NCBI RefSeq assembly: GCF_036588685.1
Contig: NC_086382.1
Span: forward strand, 2,021,001 to 2,085,000
From: Mytilus trossulus
Taxonomy: Eukaryota > Mollusca > Bivalvia > Mytilida > Mytilidae
Direction of reading: 5' to 3'
Length of the DNA: 64,000 nucleotides
How positions within the stretch are numbered: position 1 is the stretch's first letter; every line of letters starts with the position of its first letter. The position numbers and the translations under genes are program-made. Below, piece by piece: positions 43,631 to 54,526 of the stretch. The notes beneath the pieces were generated by a model that was given only the letters and a program-made list of their open reading frames with translations, ran no database searches and was not told the origin of the DNA.

Positions 43631-44358
43631 TTATTCTGACAGTTCTAATGAGAGGTTAGAAGTGATCTCCACTGTATCTTCAAAAATTCTTTTGTTATTA
43701 GACATCGATATTACCTCAATGAAAAATATATCGAAATCCCCGCCGACGGAGTCCAGTACAAAAAGCGTTTGTTGATTTGTTATTTAAACATTATATTATA
43801 ATATAGACTGTTTCATACGAGTACTTGATGCTTGTATTGACAGTTTAAAAGGATTCTTTATACCAAGCCCAATCCCACCTTAAGTTGAAAATAATTGTAA
43901 CAAACCTACGAAAGAACTGCAATAACTATTAACATTTGGCATATAAGCTACAGTTTTTTAATTTCCGGATGTTTAGACATCAAACACCCTAGACAAAAAT
44001 AATACGACAAAAGAGGAAACCGTTCCATTTCAGTCTTGTAACTCTTAAGATGTTTCGGTTCGCATACGTACATCATTGGCTTTCAAAATTTTTGCTTTGG
44101 GCTTTCCGATGAAGGTGTATCATTAAAAGCGCATCCGATGCATTACATTCATAATGTTTTATTTTCATATTTACCTGGTGCAGTATAAACAGTATCTTTA
44201 ATGTTATTATCAAGGAATAATAAACACTAATTGGGGATAAACAATGATTTTCAACTCTTCATTCAATACAATTAACTAAAGCATTGAACAAAATACTACC
44301 TGATAAGAATCATAAGTATGAATTACTATCCCTGCATAGTGATTGATTAACCTTTGTT

Positions 44359-44496
44359 AACATAAATGCAATTTTGCGTTTTGCAATTTGATGTTATAAA
44401 CATGTTGTAATTTTTCTTTGTGACTGTGCTGATGCAAAGAAAAATTACAACATATTTATAACATCAAATTGCAAAACGCAAAACTGCATTTATGTT
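44359..44496. repeat. Long hairpin with 60-bp arms and a 14-base loop
   Basis: CATAAATGCAATTTTGCGTT and the following 40 bases are mirrored by 44435-44494 with few mismatches. The right arm is the coding start of the endonuclease relic below, so the left arm is an inverted duplicate of that coding piece. Confidence 0.93.
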
Positions 44497-44799
44497 CTAA
44501 CGTGTGGAACTTGCAAATTACAATATGTTGGTGAAACAGAAACCCCATTTAACATCCGACTAAATAACCATCGGTCATATTATACAAAAGAAAGGAACTG
44601 CCCAATTACAAGACACCTTTTAAGAGCAGGACATGATTTTGAAAACATCACATTTCAAATTATTGAGAAAAATCAAAATTGGGATACACAAGGAAGACAA
44701 AAAAGAGAGAGATTTTGGATGCACCAGTTACGAACTCTTGAACCTGATGGACTCAATGAGAGAGACGAAAAAAGATTTCAAAGCAAATCAAAACCATAG
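44435..44799 (+). pseudogene. GIY-YIG endonuclease relic of a Penelope-like element
   Basis: The frame reads NCKTQNCIYVLTCGTCKLQY, then VGETETPFNIRLNNHRS, HLLRAGHDF, REFW-like RERFWMHQLRTLEPDGLNE and a stop at 44797. CIY and YVG fit the GIY-YIG pair, with the downstream Arg and Glu of the active site present. The frame is open over its whole length, but the reverse transcriptase is absent. Cysteine pairs ahead of the domain (CKTQNC, CGTC) are typical of endonucleases fused to Penelope-like elements. The overlapping frame from 44633 is a shadow. Confidence 0.75.
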
Positions 44800-45090
44800 T
44801 TATCTTGAAATCATACAAACTAATTTATAAAAATTCATACAATTAATCGAACATCTACAAATGTGTTAAACTTTTATTCCAACTTCATGTAGTTGTAGCT
44901 ACAAACATATTTTATGACCGAATTAATATGTTACACTTTCCCTCAAATCTTGTATAGGTTAAGCTACAAAAATATTTTTTGTCATGCATCCGATTTCACC
45001 TTGAGAGATGCACACGCCTGATGAAGCTAATTTGTTTAGCGAAATCAGAGACATATATATGTCTCTGGCGAAATATTGCGTATTTCTATT
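44800..45090 (+). repeat. 3' region of the endonuclease element
   Basis: It holds CTGATGAAGCTAA, TTTAGCGAAAT and then a perfect 22-bp hairpin CAGAGACATAT/ATATGTCTCTG between two GCGAAAT copies. The stem-loop AGCTAATTTGTTTAGC is a common 3' feature of such elements. Confidence 0.55.
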
Positions 45091-45299
45091 TAACGTCTAA
45101 TAGAACTTTTTAATGTATCAATTAGTGTGTTTTAGTTATATTCTTAGACATTTATATAATTTTAATTCAGTAACTGTATCAGTTTATTTTCACAAACTGA
45201 TCCACGCTTAATTAGATTGAATGTTGATTGTTGCTATTTTTAGACATTCTATATATACAATATGTATTATATGTTACTGCAAAGATATATATAATATTA

Positions 45300-45395
45300 A
45301 ATAATTATATTCATAAGTACGTCTGAGTCAGTGACAACCCGTACATCTGTTGTAGGGTTGTCACTGACTCAGACGTACTTATGAATATAATTATT
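45300..45395. repeat. Hairpin with 41-bp arms from the SINE tail
   Basis: AAGTACGTCTGAGTCAGTGA CAACCC and its inverse are separated by 14 bases (GTACATCTGTTGTA). The arm matches the SINE end at 46150-46172. Confidence 0.92.
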
Positions 45396-45561
45396 TTCTG
45401 TGACTGTATCTTACATTAATTTGTAGGATCCTTTACTATAGATAATTTAGCTGATCTGTAACAATAACATCTTCATGCCTTATATATCATGTACTGTAGT
45501 ACGCCGCTAGATTAAAACTGACGTGGAAAGGTAACATATGGCCACCGAAAGCTCTTTTTTT

Positions 45562-45737
45562 TGAGAGCCCAGGTGGTCGTGTGGTCTAGCGGGACGGCTG
45601 CAGTGCAGGCGATTTGGTGTCACGATATCACAGTAGCATGGGTTCGAATCCCGGCGAGGGAAGAACCAAAAATTTGCGAAAGCAAATTTACAGATCTAAC
45701 ATTGTTGGGTTGATGTTTAGACGAGTTCTATATATAT
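45562..45737 (+). mobile_element. tRNA-derived SINE, copy 1
   Basis: An A box (TGGTCTAGCGGGA at about 45582-45594) and a perfect B box (GGTTCGAATCC, 45641-45651) mark an RNA polymerase III promoter in a tRNA-like head with a long gap like that of Leu or Ser tRNAs. The body follows with TTGTTGGGTTGATGTTTAG. It is not a functional tRNA gene: the acceptor stem does not close. Confidence 0.8.
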
Positions 45738-45905
45738 ATATATATATATACAACTCGTCTAAACATCAACCCAACAATGTCGCAAATCGCAAATTTTTGG
45801 TTCTTCCCTCGCCGGGATTCGAACCCATGCTACTGTGATATCGTGACACCAAATCGCCTGCACTGCAGCCGTCCCGCTAGACCACACGACCACCTGGGCT
45901 CTCAT
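45738..45905 (-). mobile_element. tRNA-derived SINE, inverted copy
   Basis: A mirror image of copy 1 with the B box at 45824-45814. It lacks about 20 bases (the GCAAATTTACAGATCTA part) present in the other copies. Confidence 0.85.
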
Positions 45906-45945
45906 TTATAAAAGAGCTTTCGGTGGCCATATGTTACCTTTCCAC

Positions 45946-46172
45946 GGCTGCAGTGCAGGCGATTTGGTGTCACGATATCACAGTAGCATGGGTTCGAATC
46001 CCGGCGAGGGAAGAACCAAAAATTTGCGAAAGCAAATTTACAGATCTAACATTGTTGGGTTGATGTTTAGACGAGTTGTATATACATTATTTACACAGCC
46101 ATGTATCACCATCATTGATGGCGATCCGATGGACACATCTGTTGTAGGGTTGTCACTGACTCAGACGTACTT
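45946..46172 (+). mobile_element. tRNA-derived SINE, copy 3 with full body
   Basis: It starts inside the tRNA-like head (GGCTGCAGTGCAGGC), after the A box, and continues past TTTAGACGAGTTGTATATAC to CAGCCATGTATCACC, GATGGCGATCCGATGGAC and the tail GTCACTGACTCAGACG. It shows the complete body of the family. Confidence 0.82.
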
Positions 46173-46239
46173 ATATATATATATATATAGTATATATATC
46201 TTTGCAGTAACATATAATACATATGGTAGTATATGTCTC

Positions 46240-47640
46240 TTTTAAAATATAGTATATATATATACATGTATATACTATATATATAGAATAACCATACATT
46301 GTCTCGAAATATCAATGTTATTTGTACAAGGCTTAGAAACAGGTAGAAAGCGAGGCTGTGCCGATGGTGAAAATTGGCATGTAGAATGCTGATACATGTA
46401 CAATTCAGGATATACCTGGTTTCTATGAAGTTAAACTTAAGGTAAAATATTTAGAAAGCTGTGAAAATTGCAAAATTTGGTTGAACAGATAGGGATTTTT
46501 AATTGGTGGTCTGACACCTTACTATCAAAAGACGTGAAAATCACAATTATGTTTTCGACAAATGATTAAACTTAAGATCTTTAAAACATCTTTAGATGGT
46601 ACTTGTACCGAATTGAATACAAAAAAATCAAATTTAGAAATTGAAATAGGTCAAGGTCACTGCTATTTAACAGCTTTTTGAAAATGTCAAGTTTGCACCC
46701 TATATGCAAAAAAGTCAGTCTAAAGTCATTTTTGGCGATAAAAAAATAAAACAAGTTCTAAATGTAGATACAAAAGATATTTTTCTATAAATTGGTTGTT
46801 TTTATTTTGCTCAAAACGCATATTTGTAGGAGAAACAAGCTATCTAAATGTGACTGTGCATTTTTCTTGATTTTTTGCTTAGACCTTTGACCCTGATTTA
46901 AAAAAAACGTGACCACGGCAGACAACGACGACAACGCCATTTCGATGAGGCGTGTTCTCTTTCCAACGATATAAAATATAGCCGTATGTTATTCCGTTAA
47001 GGCAAATCGATAAAATTTGTTGATTGGACACCCTTCTAACAGGTCGTCATATGAAATTAAACTCTTAGCAAAAAAGCTGCACCCACTAATAAGATATATA
47101 TACAATGTCTTTACTCTGACTGTTGCATTTTGAACAAACGAGTGAAAATTCAGCGCAATGTAGAACAAAATATTTTCGACATTCATATAACATTATTATG
47201 ATCTTGAGCTGCATGGATATGCATTTAACTTGCAACTGGAAGTTTAAACAAAACGGTTATTGATGACTGCGGGAATATATTTAACCTCAGACAAAACATG
47301 AAATTAACTGTTCAGGAAAAACGGAGTCCATCTAGTTGTAAAATACGGAAAAATAAAAATAAATATTTGCAAAATTTTGACCTTGATACTGTATTTTGGA
47401 CATAAAGAAGCTTCTATCCCAATTTCCCGAAACTCCATGTTTGACAACGATTTTTATGTAAAACAAAACTTTAACCACAGACTGAACTTAATGCTTAAGT
47501 AGTCGGCGGAATCTAAGATCGCCAAGTATCGCTTTCGCTAAGTATCGCTTTCGCGAAAATTGTCAAAAAGAAGCTTGTATGTCAAAAGATCCCAAGTAGG
47601 CAGTTATTTCACTCATAAATCTTAAAGACCTCCGTGTTTT
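46240..47640. other. Gene-free stretch
   Basis: AT-rich with AT dinucleotide runs at 46168-46285. The part 46330-46950 ends with GACAACGACGACAACGCCAT, a phrase that suggests a diverged dispersed repeat. At 47520-47560 AAGTATCGCTTTCGC occurs twice. No gene was seen. Confidence 0.4.
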
Positions 47641-47647
47641 CTACAAT

Positions 47648-47790
47648 AAAATTGAGAATGGAAATGGGGAATGTGTCAAAGAGACAACAACCCGACCAAA
47701 ATAAAAAACAACAGCAGAAGGTCACCAACAGGTCTTCAATGTAGCGAGAAATTCCCGCACCCGGAGGCGTCCTTCAGCTGGCCCCTAAAC
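47648..47790 (+). repeat. Dispersed repeat, GAGACAACAACCCGACC family
   Basis: GGAAATGGGGAATGTGTCAA then AGAGACAACAACCCGACCAA, AGGTCTTCAATGTAGCGAGA and AATTCCCGCACCCGGAGGCG; nearly identical to 63855-63970. Confidence 0.9.
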
Positions 47791-47879
47791 AAATATATAC
47801 TAGTTCAGTGATAATGAACGCCATACTAATTTCCAAATTGTACACAAGAAACTAATATAAAAATAATACAAGACTAACA

Positions 47880-49870
47880 AAGACCAGAGGCTCCTGACTT
47901 GGGACAGGCGCAAAAATGCGGCGGGGTTAATTAGTAATTGATTTTTTTTGTCTATAGGGGGGAGGGTGTGTGTCTTTTTTCTATAGTAATTGTAACATAA
48001 CAATTTTTTCTCACATTTAGTATCATTTTTCTATATATTAACGTGAATTTTCTAACACAAAAATAAAATTACAGAACTGTTCATTAAAAGTATGTAATCA
48101 AATGCCAAACTATATTTATGTGTGAAAATTTACTTTCTGAACTTGAGAAACAACAAAAAAAATATGAATTATCTTTTATTCTGTTTAAGATCTTATTAAA
48201 TCTGTTTGAAATTAATTAGACATTCAGTATACAATATTATATATGCTTTACAATAAGTCAAAATAAAATGCTGAACGACCCAGACCCCCCTCCTTTAAAA
48301 AATTGTCAATATTTGATGCATTTCGGAATTAAGCACAATAAACTTTATGTAAATTCAATACACGCATGCAATCAGGGCTTTATATATTTTGAACATATAT
48401 TTTAATGGTACCTAATTGTCAGAACATAATTATGATTATTCAGGGTATAGTTATCGTATCAAAGGCTAACTGTCGCCTGTTAAGATTAATAGTTTAAGGT
48501 AAAACTTTATGATACCATATGCCCTAGGTGTTGATTGACTTTTATTTTTATGACCTAAGATCAGTGCTTCATATATAGCACCTGTACCTTCTTGAATATA
48601 TAGACAATCTGCTAAGTGAACCATTGTGAACATCACAGCATGAATCTGTCCATTTTTGCGTGAAGGTAACACTCAAAGTCAGGTGACATCATACCGTTCC
48701 TTTTGTATTTAAGATTAATTAACATAACGGTCAAAATATTCTGTTTTAATATGTCAGTGTAATCTTCAGCTTTAGAACATGTGACAAACTTTATATTTAA
48801 ACTAGTATTTGGTTTTGAAATATACTATGCAATTGTTTAAATGCAGCTTGGAAAATTAGATCACATATATTGTCATAATATTATTGTATACTCTGTAACT
48901 TCTGTTCTTTACTGTCTTTTGTTTGTCATATATTATATATTTTCGTTTACCATAGCATACATTGTATGCTTCTTGAAATAAAGTATTCATTAATCTGACT
49001 ACAGTAATAACGATGCCGATCTGATAAATCAATAAACTGATAATGCCCCCAGTTCGTCAAATCTCGTATCTAATTAGTCGATAACGCAAAAACCCGATCA
49101 ATCTTGCACATGCGCATTGTTTCCTTGAACTGGTGTATTTAAAATCGGTAGCATTCGGAAGGTTATCGAGCGATTTATCAAGTTTTTTATAAAAATTCCA
49201 AGTTTCTGAAATAGTCTAGAAATATTCCTTCATCTGTAGTAAAGTTGCCACATAATATTTGACACAAAACACAACTTGAGAGAATGCTTTTTTTTTTTAA
49301 AGAATCAACTAGTTTGCACACATAATTATATAAACGTTAAATCTATTGACGAATATTTTCCTTATCCGTTAAGTCCTTTCACGAGATGTTGAACTCCGTG
49401 TGCTTCATGAAGCGTCCTCTGCAAAAACTTTCTTGTTAAAGTTAAAAATTACAAACAAAGAACCAGTGCGTCACGTGTCATAATTGACACACAATTTACC
49501 AATGAAATCAAACAAAATCGATAGATAATATCATTCCATCGACGAGATGTCGCCCTTCCTCCGATCAACGGGGTTTATCAGCAGTTAAGTGTGACAATTA
49601 TTACCTTTTACAGAAAGATCTGGTCCGAAAAGATCAATAGAAGACAACCGCTAGTATCAATATCCATCAATATAATAAGGCACAAATAATTATCATTTCA
49701 TAATGATTTTAAATTGTCTTAAAACAAAACAATGCTCCCATTGTCATTTGATTGTGTTGTTTTAAATACGCAAAACTTAAAACAAGTTATCGAACTATCA
49801 GTCATTCGAAATCTCATTTACCGCCTATTTTATCCTAAAATTTTACAGCGTTCATATGTACTTTGACAGG
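47880..49870. other. Gene-free stretch
   Basis: CAGAGGCTCCTGACTTGGGA at 47884 belongs to a common mussel repeat whose reverse form appears at 39540-39640. The rest shows no recognisable gene or repeat. Confidence 0.4.
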
Positions 49871-49874
49871 AATC

Positions 49875-50690
49875 GTTTTTTTATACGCCCGTTTATGGGA
49901 CGTATTATAGTAAACCGTTGTCCGTCGGTCCGTCCGTCCGTCGTCAACATGTCGGACAATAACTGAAAAACGCTTGACCCAATTCGCATGAAACTTTCGT
50001 GAATTGTTAATATCTATTGACGTGAGGTCCTTTCGTTTTTTATAAATTTTAGATTTTAAGTTCCCGAGTTTTGGGGTTTTATTTATGAAAAAAGGGGGGA
50101 TTTTCCAGTGTTCGGACAATAACTCAAGAACACCATCACCAATTTGCACGAAACTTTGGTAAATTTTTTATATCTATTGACATGAGGTCCCTTTCGATTT
50201 TTATAAATTTTAGATTTTATGACCCAATTCGCATGAAACTTTGGTGAATTGTTAATATCTATTGACGTGAGCTCCCTTTCGTTTTTTATAAATTTTAGAT
50301 TTTAAGTTTCCGAGTTATGGGGTTTTATTTATGTAAAAAGGGTGATTTTTTCAGTTTTCGGACAATAACTCAAAAATGCTTTCAGCAGTTTTTATGAAAC
50401 TTTGGTGAATTGTTTATATCTATTGACGTAAGCTCCCTTTTTAATTTTATAAATTTTAGATGTTAAGTTTCAGAGTTACGTGATTTTATTCATAAAAAAG
50501 GGAGGACTTTCCAGTTTTCGGACAATGCTTTGAGCAGTTATCATAAAACTTTGGTGACTGGTTTATATCTTAGACTATTAAGATAACCTCCCTTTAGTTT
50601 TTCATGATTTTCTGATATTACATTGAAAGTTATTGAACTTTATTTCTTGAAAAAGTGACGGGCGTATCATGCGCTTATGGCGCAGCTGTT
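49875..50690 (+). repeat. Tandem-repeat element, ATATCTATTGACGTGAG family
   Basis: It begins TTATACGCCCGTTTATGGGA CGTATTA, then GTCCGTCCGTCC and AACATGTCGGACAATAACTG. Four or five units of about 160 bp follow, each with CATGAAACTTTGGTGAATTG, ATATCTATTGACGTGAG and TTATAAATTTTAGATTT. It ends GACGGGCGTATCATGCGCTT. The ends suggest a non-autonomous element with internal tandem repeats. Confidence 0.85.
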
Positions 50691-50699
50691 TATATTTTC

Positions 50700-51415
50700 T
50701 ATCATGATCAAATAAGTTTTTTTGTGTTTTTTGTTGTTGCAATAATTGCATTTAACATGGTCTTTGCACACATTTCAATTGAAATAACGTTGAAACAAGA
50801 TTGAAGGTTATATAAGTCTCAAAAAGTTTCAACATAATTCAAGAAGATTTGTAAACGACAAATACATATTACACTAATGTTGATAGGGGCTCGTATCATG
50901 GAAAACCTATCTTTAAAAAAAAATAAGGCAATTGTACCCTGTACAACAAGATGAAGTCTAGACTTATAGTTTTACCGGTAATGTATATGATTCGTGTTTG
51001 AATAATGGAATATCTTGCACTTCTTTCTTATACATATTTATGCAAAGTCTTAAAATAACTACATGTATCATTTGTCCTTTCCACACAGGCGGAAAATAAG
51101 GAAAGAGGGGCAACATACATAAACTACCATTATTGTTAAATCGCATTGATAAGATAAGTGTTTAAAACTCTAAATAAGTTGAAATATATTCCAATAAAAG
51201 AATAAAACAAAAAAGGTGACAAGCCCCTGTGTCTATATATATATCTATCTAGGCACATTTCTGATTTTACAATATTTACCTCGCATCATGCTTATCTTTG
51301 AAGCTGTTAATATCAATTCCTTTGGTCCCTGGCGGATAAAAATTATTCGTCCCATTGGCTATCATACGACATCTTTTATTTTACATACAACTCCTCCGTT
51401 CACGATGTTGTAATA
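50700..51415. other. No gene recognised
   Basis: AT-rich; a short TA run at 51234-51246. Nothing else was seen. Confidence 0.4.
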
Positions 51416-51418
51416 CAT

Positions 51419-51766
51419 ATGCAGGTTGAACTTCAATTTAAAGGTTTATCTATTGAAGTTTTAGTTCTTTGGGTACCAAACGTGACCTTTTTAAATAAAT
51501 TAATTTGTAATAAGTTAATCATGCAAAGTGCAAATCTGGCAGAATCTATCAATGCAAATGCCCATATATATATTCAAATTACTATTCAAAATGTGAGGTT
51601 AGTTTATAAATTAATAGTCATTGTAAAAAATGCTTCAAAAATTAAAAAAATCACAGGTGGCTCAAATGTAAAAAGAAATGTTAAAATGAATTGCTTTTGG
51701 CAAGAGACGCACACTCATTTACTAATCAATGCACATAAGTTATGGAGTAGTACTGCACCCGTATAG
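51419..51766 (+). pseudogene. Possible RNase H-domain relic of a non-LTR retrotransposon
   Basis: The frame contains LVLWVPNV, then LAESINANA, resembling the LWVPSHxxIxGNExAD segment of retroelement RNase H followed by its helix. The GNE motif itself is not readable and no upstream polymerase is found, so this is tentative. Confidence 0.3.
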
Positions 51767-51779
51767 ACTAGCATTGGGG

Positions 51780-53600
51780 GTCGCAGGTCATAGTCCAGGT
51801 ACTAGTAACAGTGATTTTTTTTTATTGTTTTTTTTGGGGGGTGGGGGGTATGTGAAATACTGCTTTCCTGTGATGCATCTACTTGTTATGTTTCTTGAAC
51901 TTAGGTTCTTGTTTGTTAGGACAACCTGAGTTATGCGCTGGAAAAAAACTGCAGTTGCTATTTTCATTAACTAAGATACAGATTGGGGTGCCCCTGACCA
52001 CTCTTACAATTTTCTGTAAAGTTTTCAGTAAAAAAAAGTATGTTGACAAATATCATATGCTATGAGAATTCAAAGACGATTTAAGTAGAGCAAATAAAAA
52101 TTAACCGATCGTTCCGAGAATGGTAAAGAGTACTCTAAGGGTTGCAAGCGCAACATGAGTTTAAAGGCTGTCAATCCTTCTACGATTGCTACTAGATACA
52201 CTCTTAGCAGATGAGATTAATCTTTAGCACTAAGATTGTGCCAAAACTTATTTATGACAGACTGAGTGCTTCGTTTTTATCAACCAAGTTTCATTAAGCA
52301 TTTACACAAAAAACTAAGTGTGAACGTTTACAACACAAAGACAAAAGTACAGAAATTAAAAATGCTACCCAGACGTCAGAGTAGAGAGGAGACATGCAAC
52401 AACGCCAACGAATGATATGAGTACAATGAACAAAATTGTCCACAAAAGTAAAAAATAACCTAAGTCTAGAACTACATGTATGTTGAATGAAAGTCATAAA
52501 ATGAACTACCCAAATATAAATCTTGTTCATTGTAAATAATGATAATCAAACTTAATATGTACATGTACGTAACTTTTTTGTAAATCGTGACTTTTTTGTC
52601 ATGTGATTTCCTGTCCTTTTAATTTGTGTCCCTTATTCGTAAAATGCACTAGTAAACTGAACTCTGTGATTCGTGAAATAACGAATAGATATCAATTTCA
52701 TTTGTAATAATAAGTATAACTAGTTGACAATGTTTCCAACTATACAAAAGACTTTATGAGAAAAAATAATATATTTCAAATCTATTTGTTCTATGAATTA
52801 TGGCGCTTTTTTCTTTTAACAGTCATAGGATAAAAGAGGGTCTGGAAAAGGAGGGAGGTGGTGTTCTTCAATTCTTAATATTATTTACGCCATTTTTTCT
52901 CTATTCTATATAAATTTTGCCAATTATTCTCTTTTTTTTATATTCTAGAAGCCCACTATTCTCTATTCTTAAATTTTTGTTCTATCCTTTTCTTTTCTAT
53001 TCTTTATTTGTTTAGCCCATTATTCTCTATTCTGTAAACTCCATCCACACCCTAATTGAAGATGCCATTCTAGTTATCTACGTCTTTTTTTATTTCACTA
53101 AATTATTATGATTGTATCTCTTAATGTTAATTTTTTGTATTTCTTTTTTAAAAGTAGTGTCTTTTTCTAACCTAGATTTGTATGTTTAATTTTGCTCCAG
53201 ATTTTTTTTCATTTTCAATGCAGTTTCGTGTTCCCCTCTAAGTGGGCAATTTTTCTTCATAATCCAAATCTGTGTACTTATATTTCAAGATAACACGACA
53301 CCGAATGGCATATCTCCCGATTTCTAAAATTTTTGGCACACTTGTACTTTGAATCGAGTTGTATCGGAATATGTAATAAAAAAAAATGGCGGTCACCATT
53401 TTTGTTTTTTCGTAAATTTGATTAGAAAACGTCAATTTTGACGACAAATTTACACAGGAAAAATTCCTTGTTTTAACTTTCCTTTTTTTTTAAAAGATTT
53501 TTCAATAGACGGCTTTGTTCTTATATACGGAGAAAACTAAAAACTAATATAATATCCCGGATTATGCCTCTAAGATGCATGCTTTTTGTATAAGTTGTTA
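51780..53600. other. No gene recognised
   Basis: It contains a T/G-rich run at 51818-51850 and diverged TATTCTCTATTCTxT phrases at 52900-53040, a weak minisatellite. No coding domain was seen. Confidence 0.4.
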
Positions 53601-53689
53601 TTAGCTTTCAACTAGCTGTCATGCAGTAACTGCGAGTACTCTGTACTTAAAGTCTTGGGATGTATAAGTACCCTTCCAAGTCCACTCTG

Positions 53690-54215
53690 TTTTTGTTAGA
53701 TGCCTCCTATTTGTATCCATCTGATGAGTTAAGCCTTTTTTGTCTGATTTCTATATATATACAGCTTATTCTCATGTTGTTCTGTTACACCACTGTCCCA
53801 AGTTAAACTGGTCCGTCATTCCATCTTAAGCTTCGCACCGTTTGTGTAGCGATAAGGGAACACAACAGGGGGTCCAGTTTATGTCCCAGGTTAGGGGGAG
53901 GGAGGGTTGGCGCCTTTAAACGAGTTTAACCTGACCACATTCTGTATGTTCCTGTCCCGAGTCAAGTAGTCTGTACTTTAGTTTGTTGCTATGTAACATA
54001 TTTGTTTTTCGTTCATTATTTTGTACATAAATTAGGTCGTTTGTTTTCTCGTTTGAAATGTTTTACATATGTCATTTCGGGGCCTTTTATAGCTGACTAT
54101 GCGGTGTGGCTTTGCTCATTGTTGAAGGCAGTACAGTGACCTATAGATGTACATTTCAGTGTCATTTGGTCTCTTGTGGAGAGTTGTAACACTGGCAATC
54201 ATACCACATCCTCTG
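53690..54215 (-). repeat. Dispersed composite repeat, second copy
   Basis: Same landmarks as 22180-22800 (GTATCCATCTGATGAGTTAA, CACCACTGTCCCAAG, AAACGAGTTTAACC, TTCTGTATGTTCC, TTGCTCATTGTTGAAGG, AATCATACCACATCC), here with a G-rich middle (AGGGGGAGGGAGGG). Confidence 0.75.
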
Positions 54216-54246
<31 letters not shown>

Positions 54247-54375
54247 CATATGTCATCATCCTTGTGTTTTATATACAGTGCTTCAAAGTTGACCGATACG
54301 CTTAGAATTTGACAGAAACCGTGTGACGTTACAGAATAAAGTAATTTGGTAAACAGTGATATTGAGGTACAATTT

Positions 54376-54440
54376 GAATTGATTGATTGATGGTTGCTCA
54401 ACGTCCGGTGGCAAATATTTCATGCATTTACAGGACGATA
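54376..54440 (+). repeat. TTGATTGATTGATGGTTGCT repeat
   Basis: A short unit reading TTGCTCAACGTCCGGTGGCA then AATATTTCATGCAT, a phrase I associate with a common bivalve repeat. Confidence 0.6.
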
Positions 54441-54526
54441 CAGTTCAATTTGAATTGCTGTGTCTGAAAAACACATTTGGTGCAGCAGTCAAGAAAGGTT
54501 AAACATTCTGTTATTTGTGAAAACTA

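Larger units (their letters stand above)
36677..43674. mobile_element. 7-kb inverted-repeat element with palindromic subterminal arrays, TA target
   Basis: The ends start CAGTGGAGATCA on the left and, inverted, at 43674 on the right, matching for about 50 bases (TTCTAACCTCTCATTA, CTGTCAGAAT). TA stands outside both ends (36675-36676 and 43675-43676). This combination of CAGT termini and TA duplication is that of the Tc1/mariner group, though no transposase frame is visible. Next to each end lies a palindromic array (36710-36960 and 43375-43630). The interior contains a 26-bp minisatellite, an inserted 2.3-kb element, a 259-bp satellite and a hairpin. It is probably a non-autonomous element that has grown by internal duplication and by insertions. 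Confidence 0.75.
45245..46240. mobile_element. Nest of inverted tRNA-derived SINE copies
   Basis: Three partial SINE copies lie head to tail and inverted: plus at 45562-45737, minus at 45738-45905 and plus at 45946-46172. The arms 45522-45737 and 45738-45945 form a palindrome of about 210 bp each around a TA repeat. An outer inverted pair joins 45248-45340 with 46140-46232. Open frames here are incidental. Confidence 0.85.

Noticed and set aside
45562..45680. A nuclear tRNA gene (A and B boxes present)
   Set aside because: The acceptor stem does not close, the gap is too long, and the unit is repeated with a SINE body.
45614..46245. Two open frames with the shared start VSRYHSSMGSNPGEGRTKNL
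   Set aside because: They are translations of the tRNA-like head of a SINE, in two copies, not protein genes.
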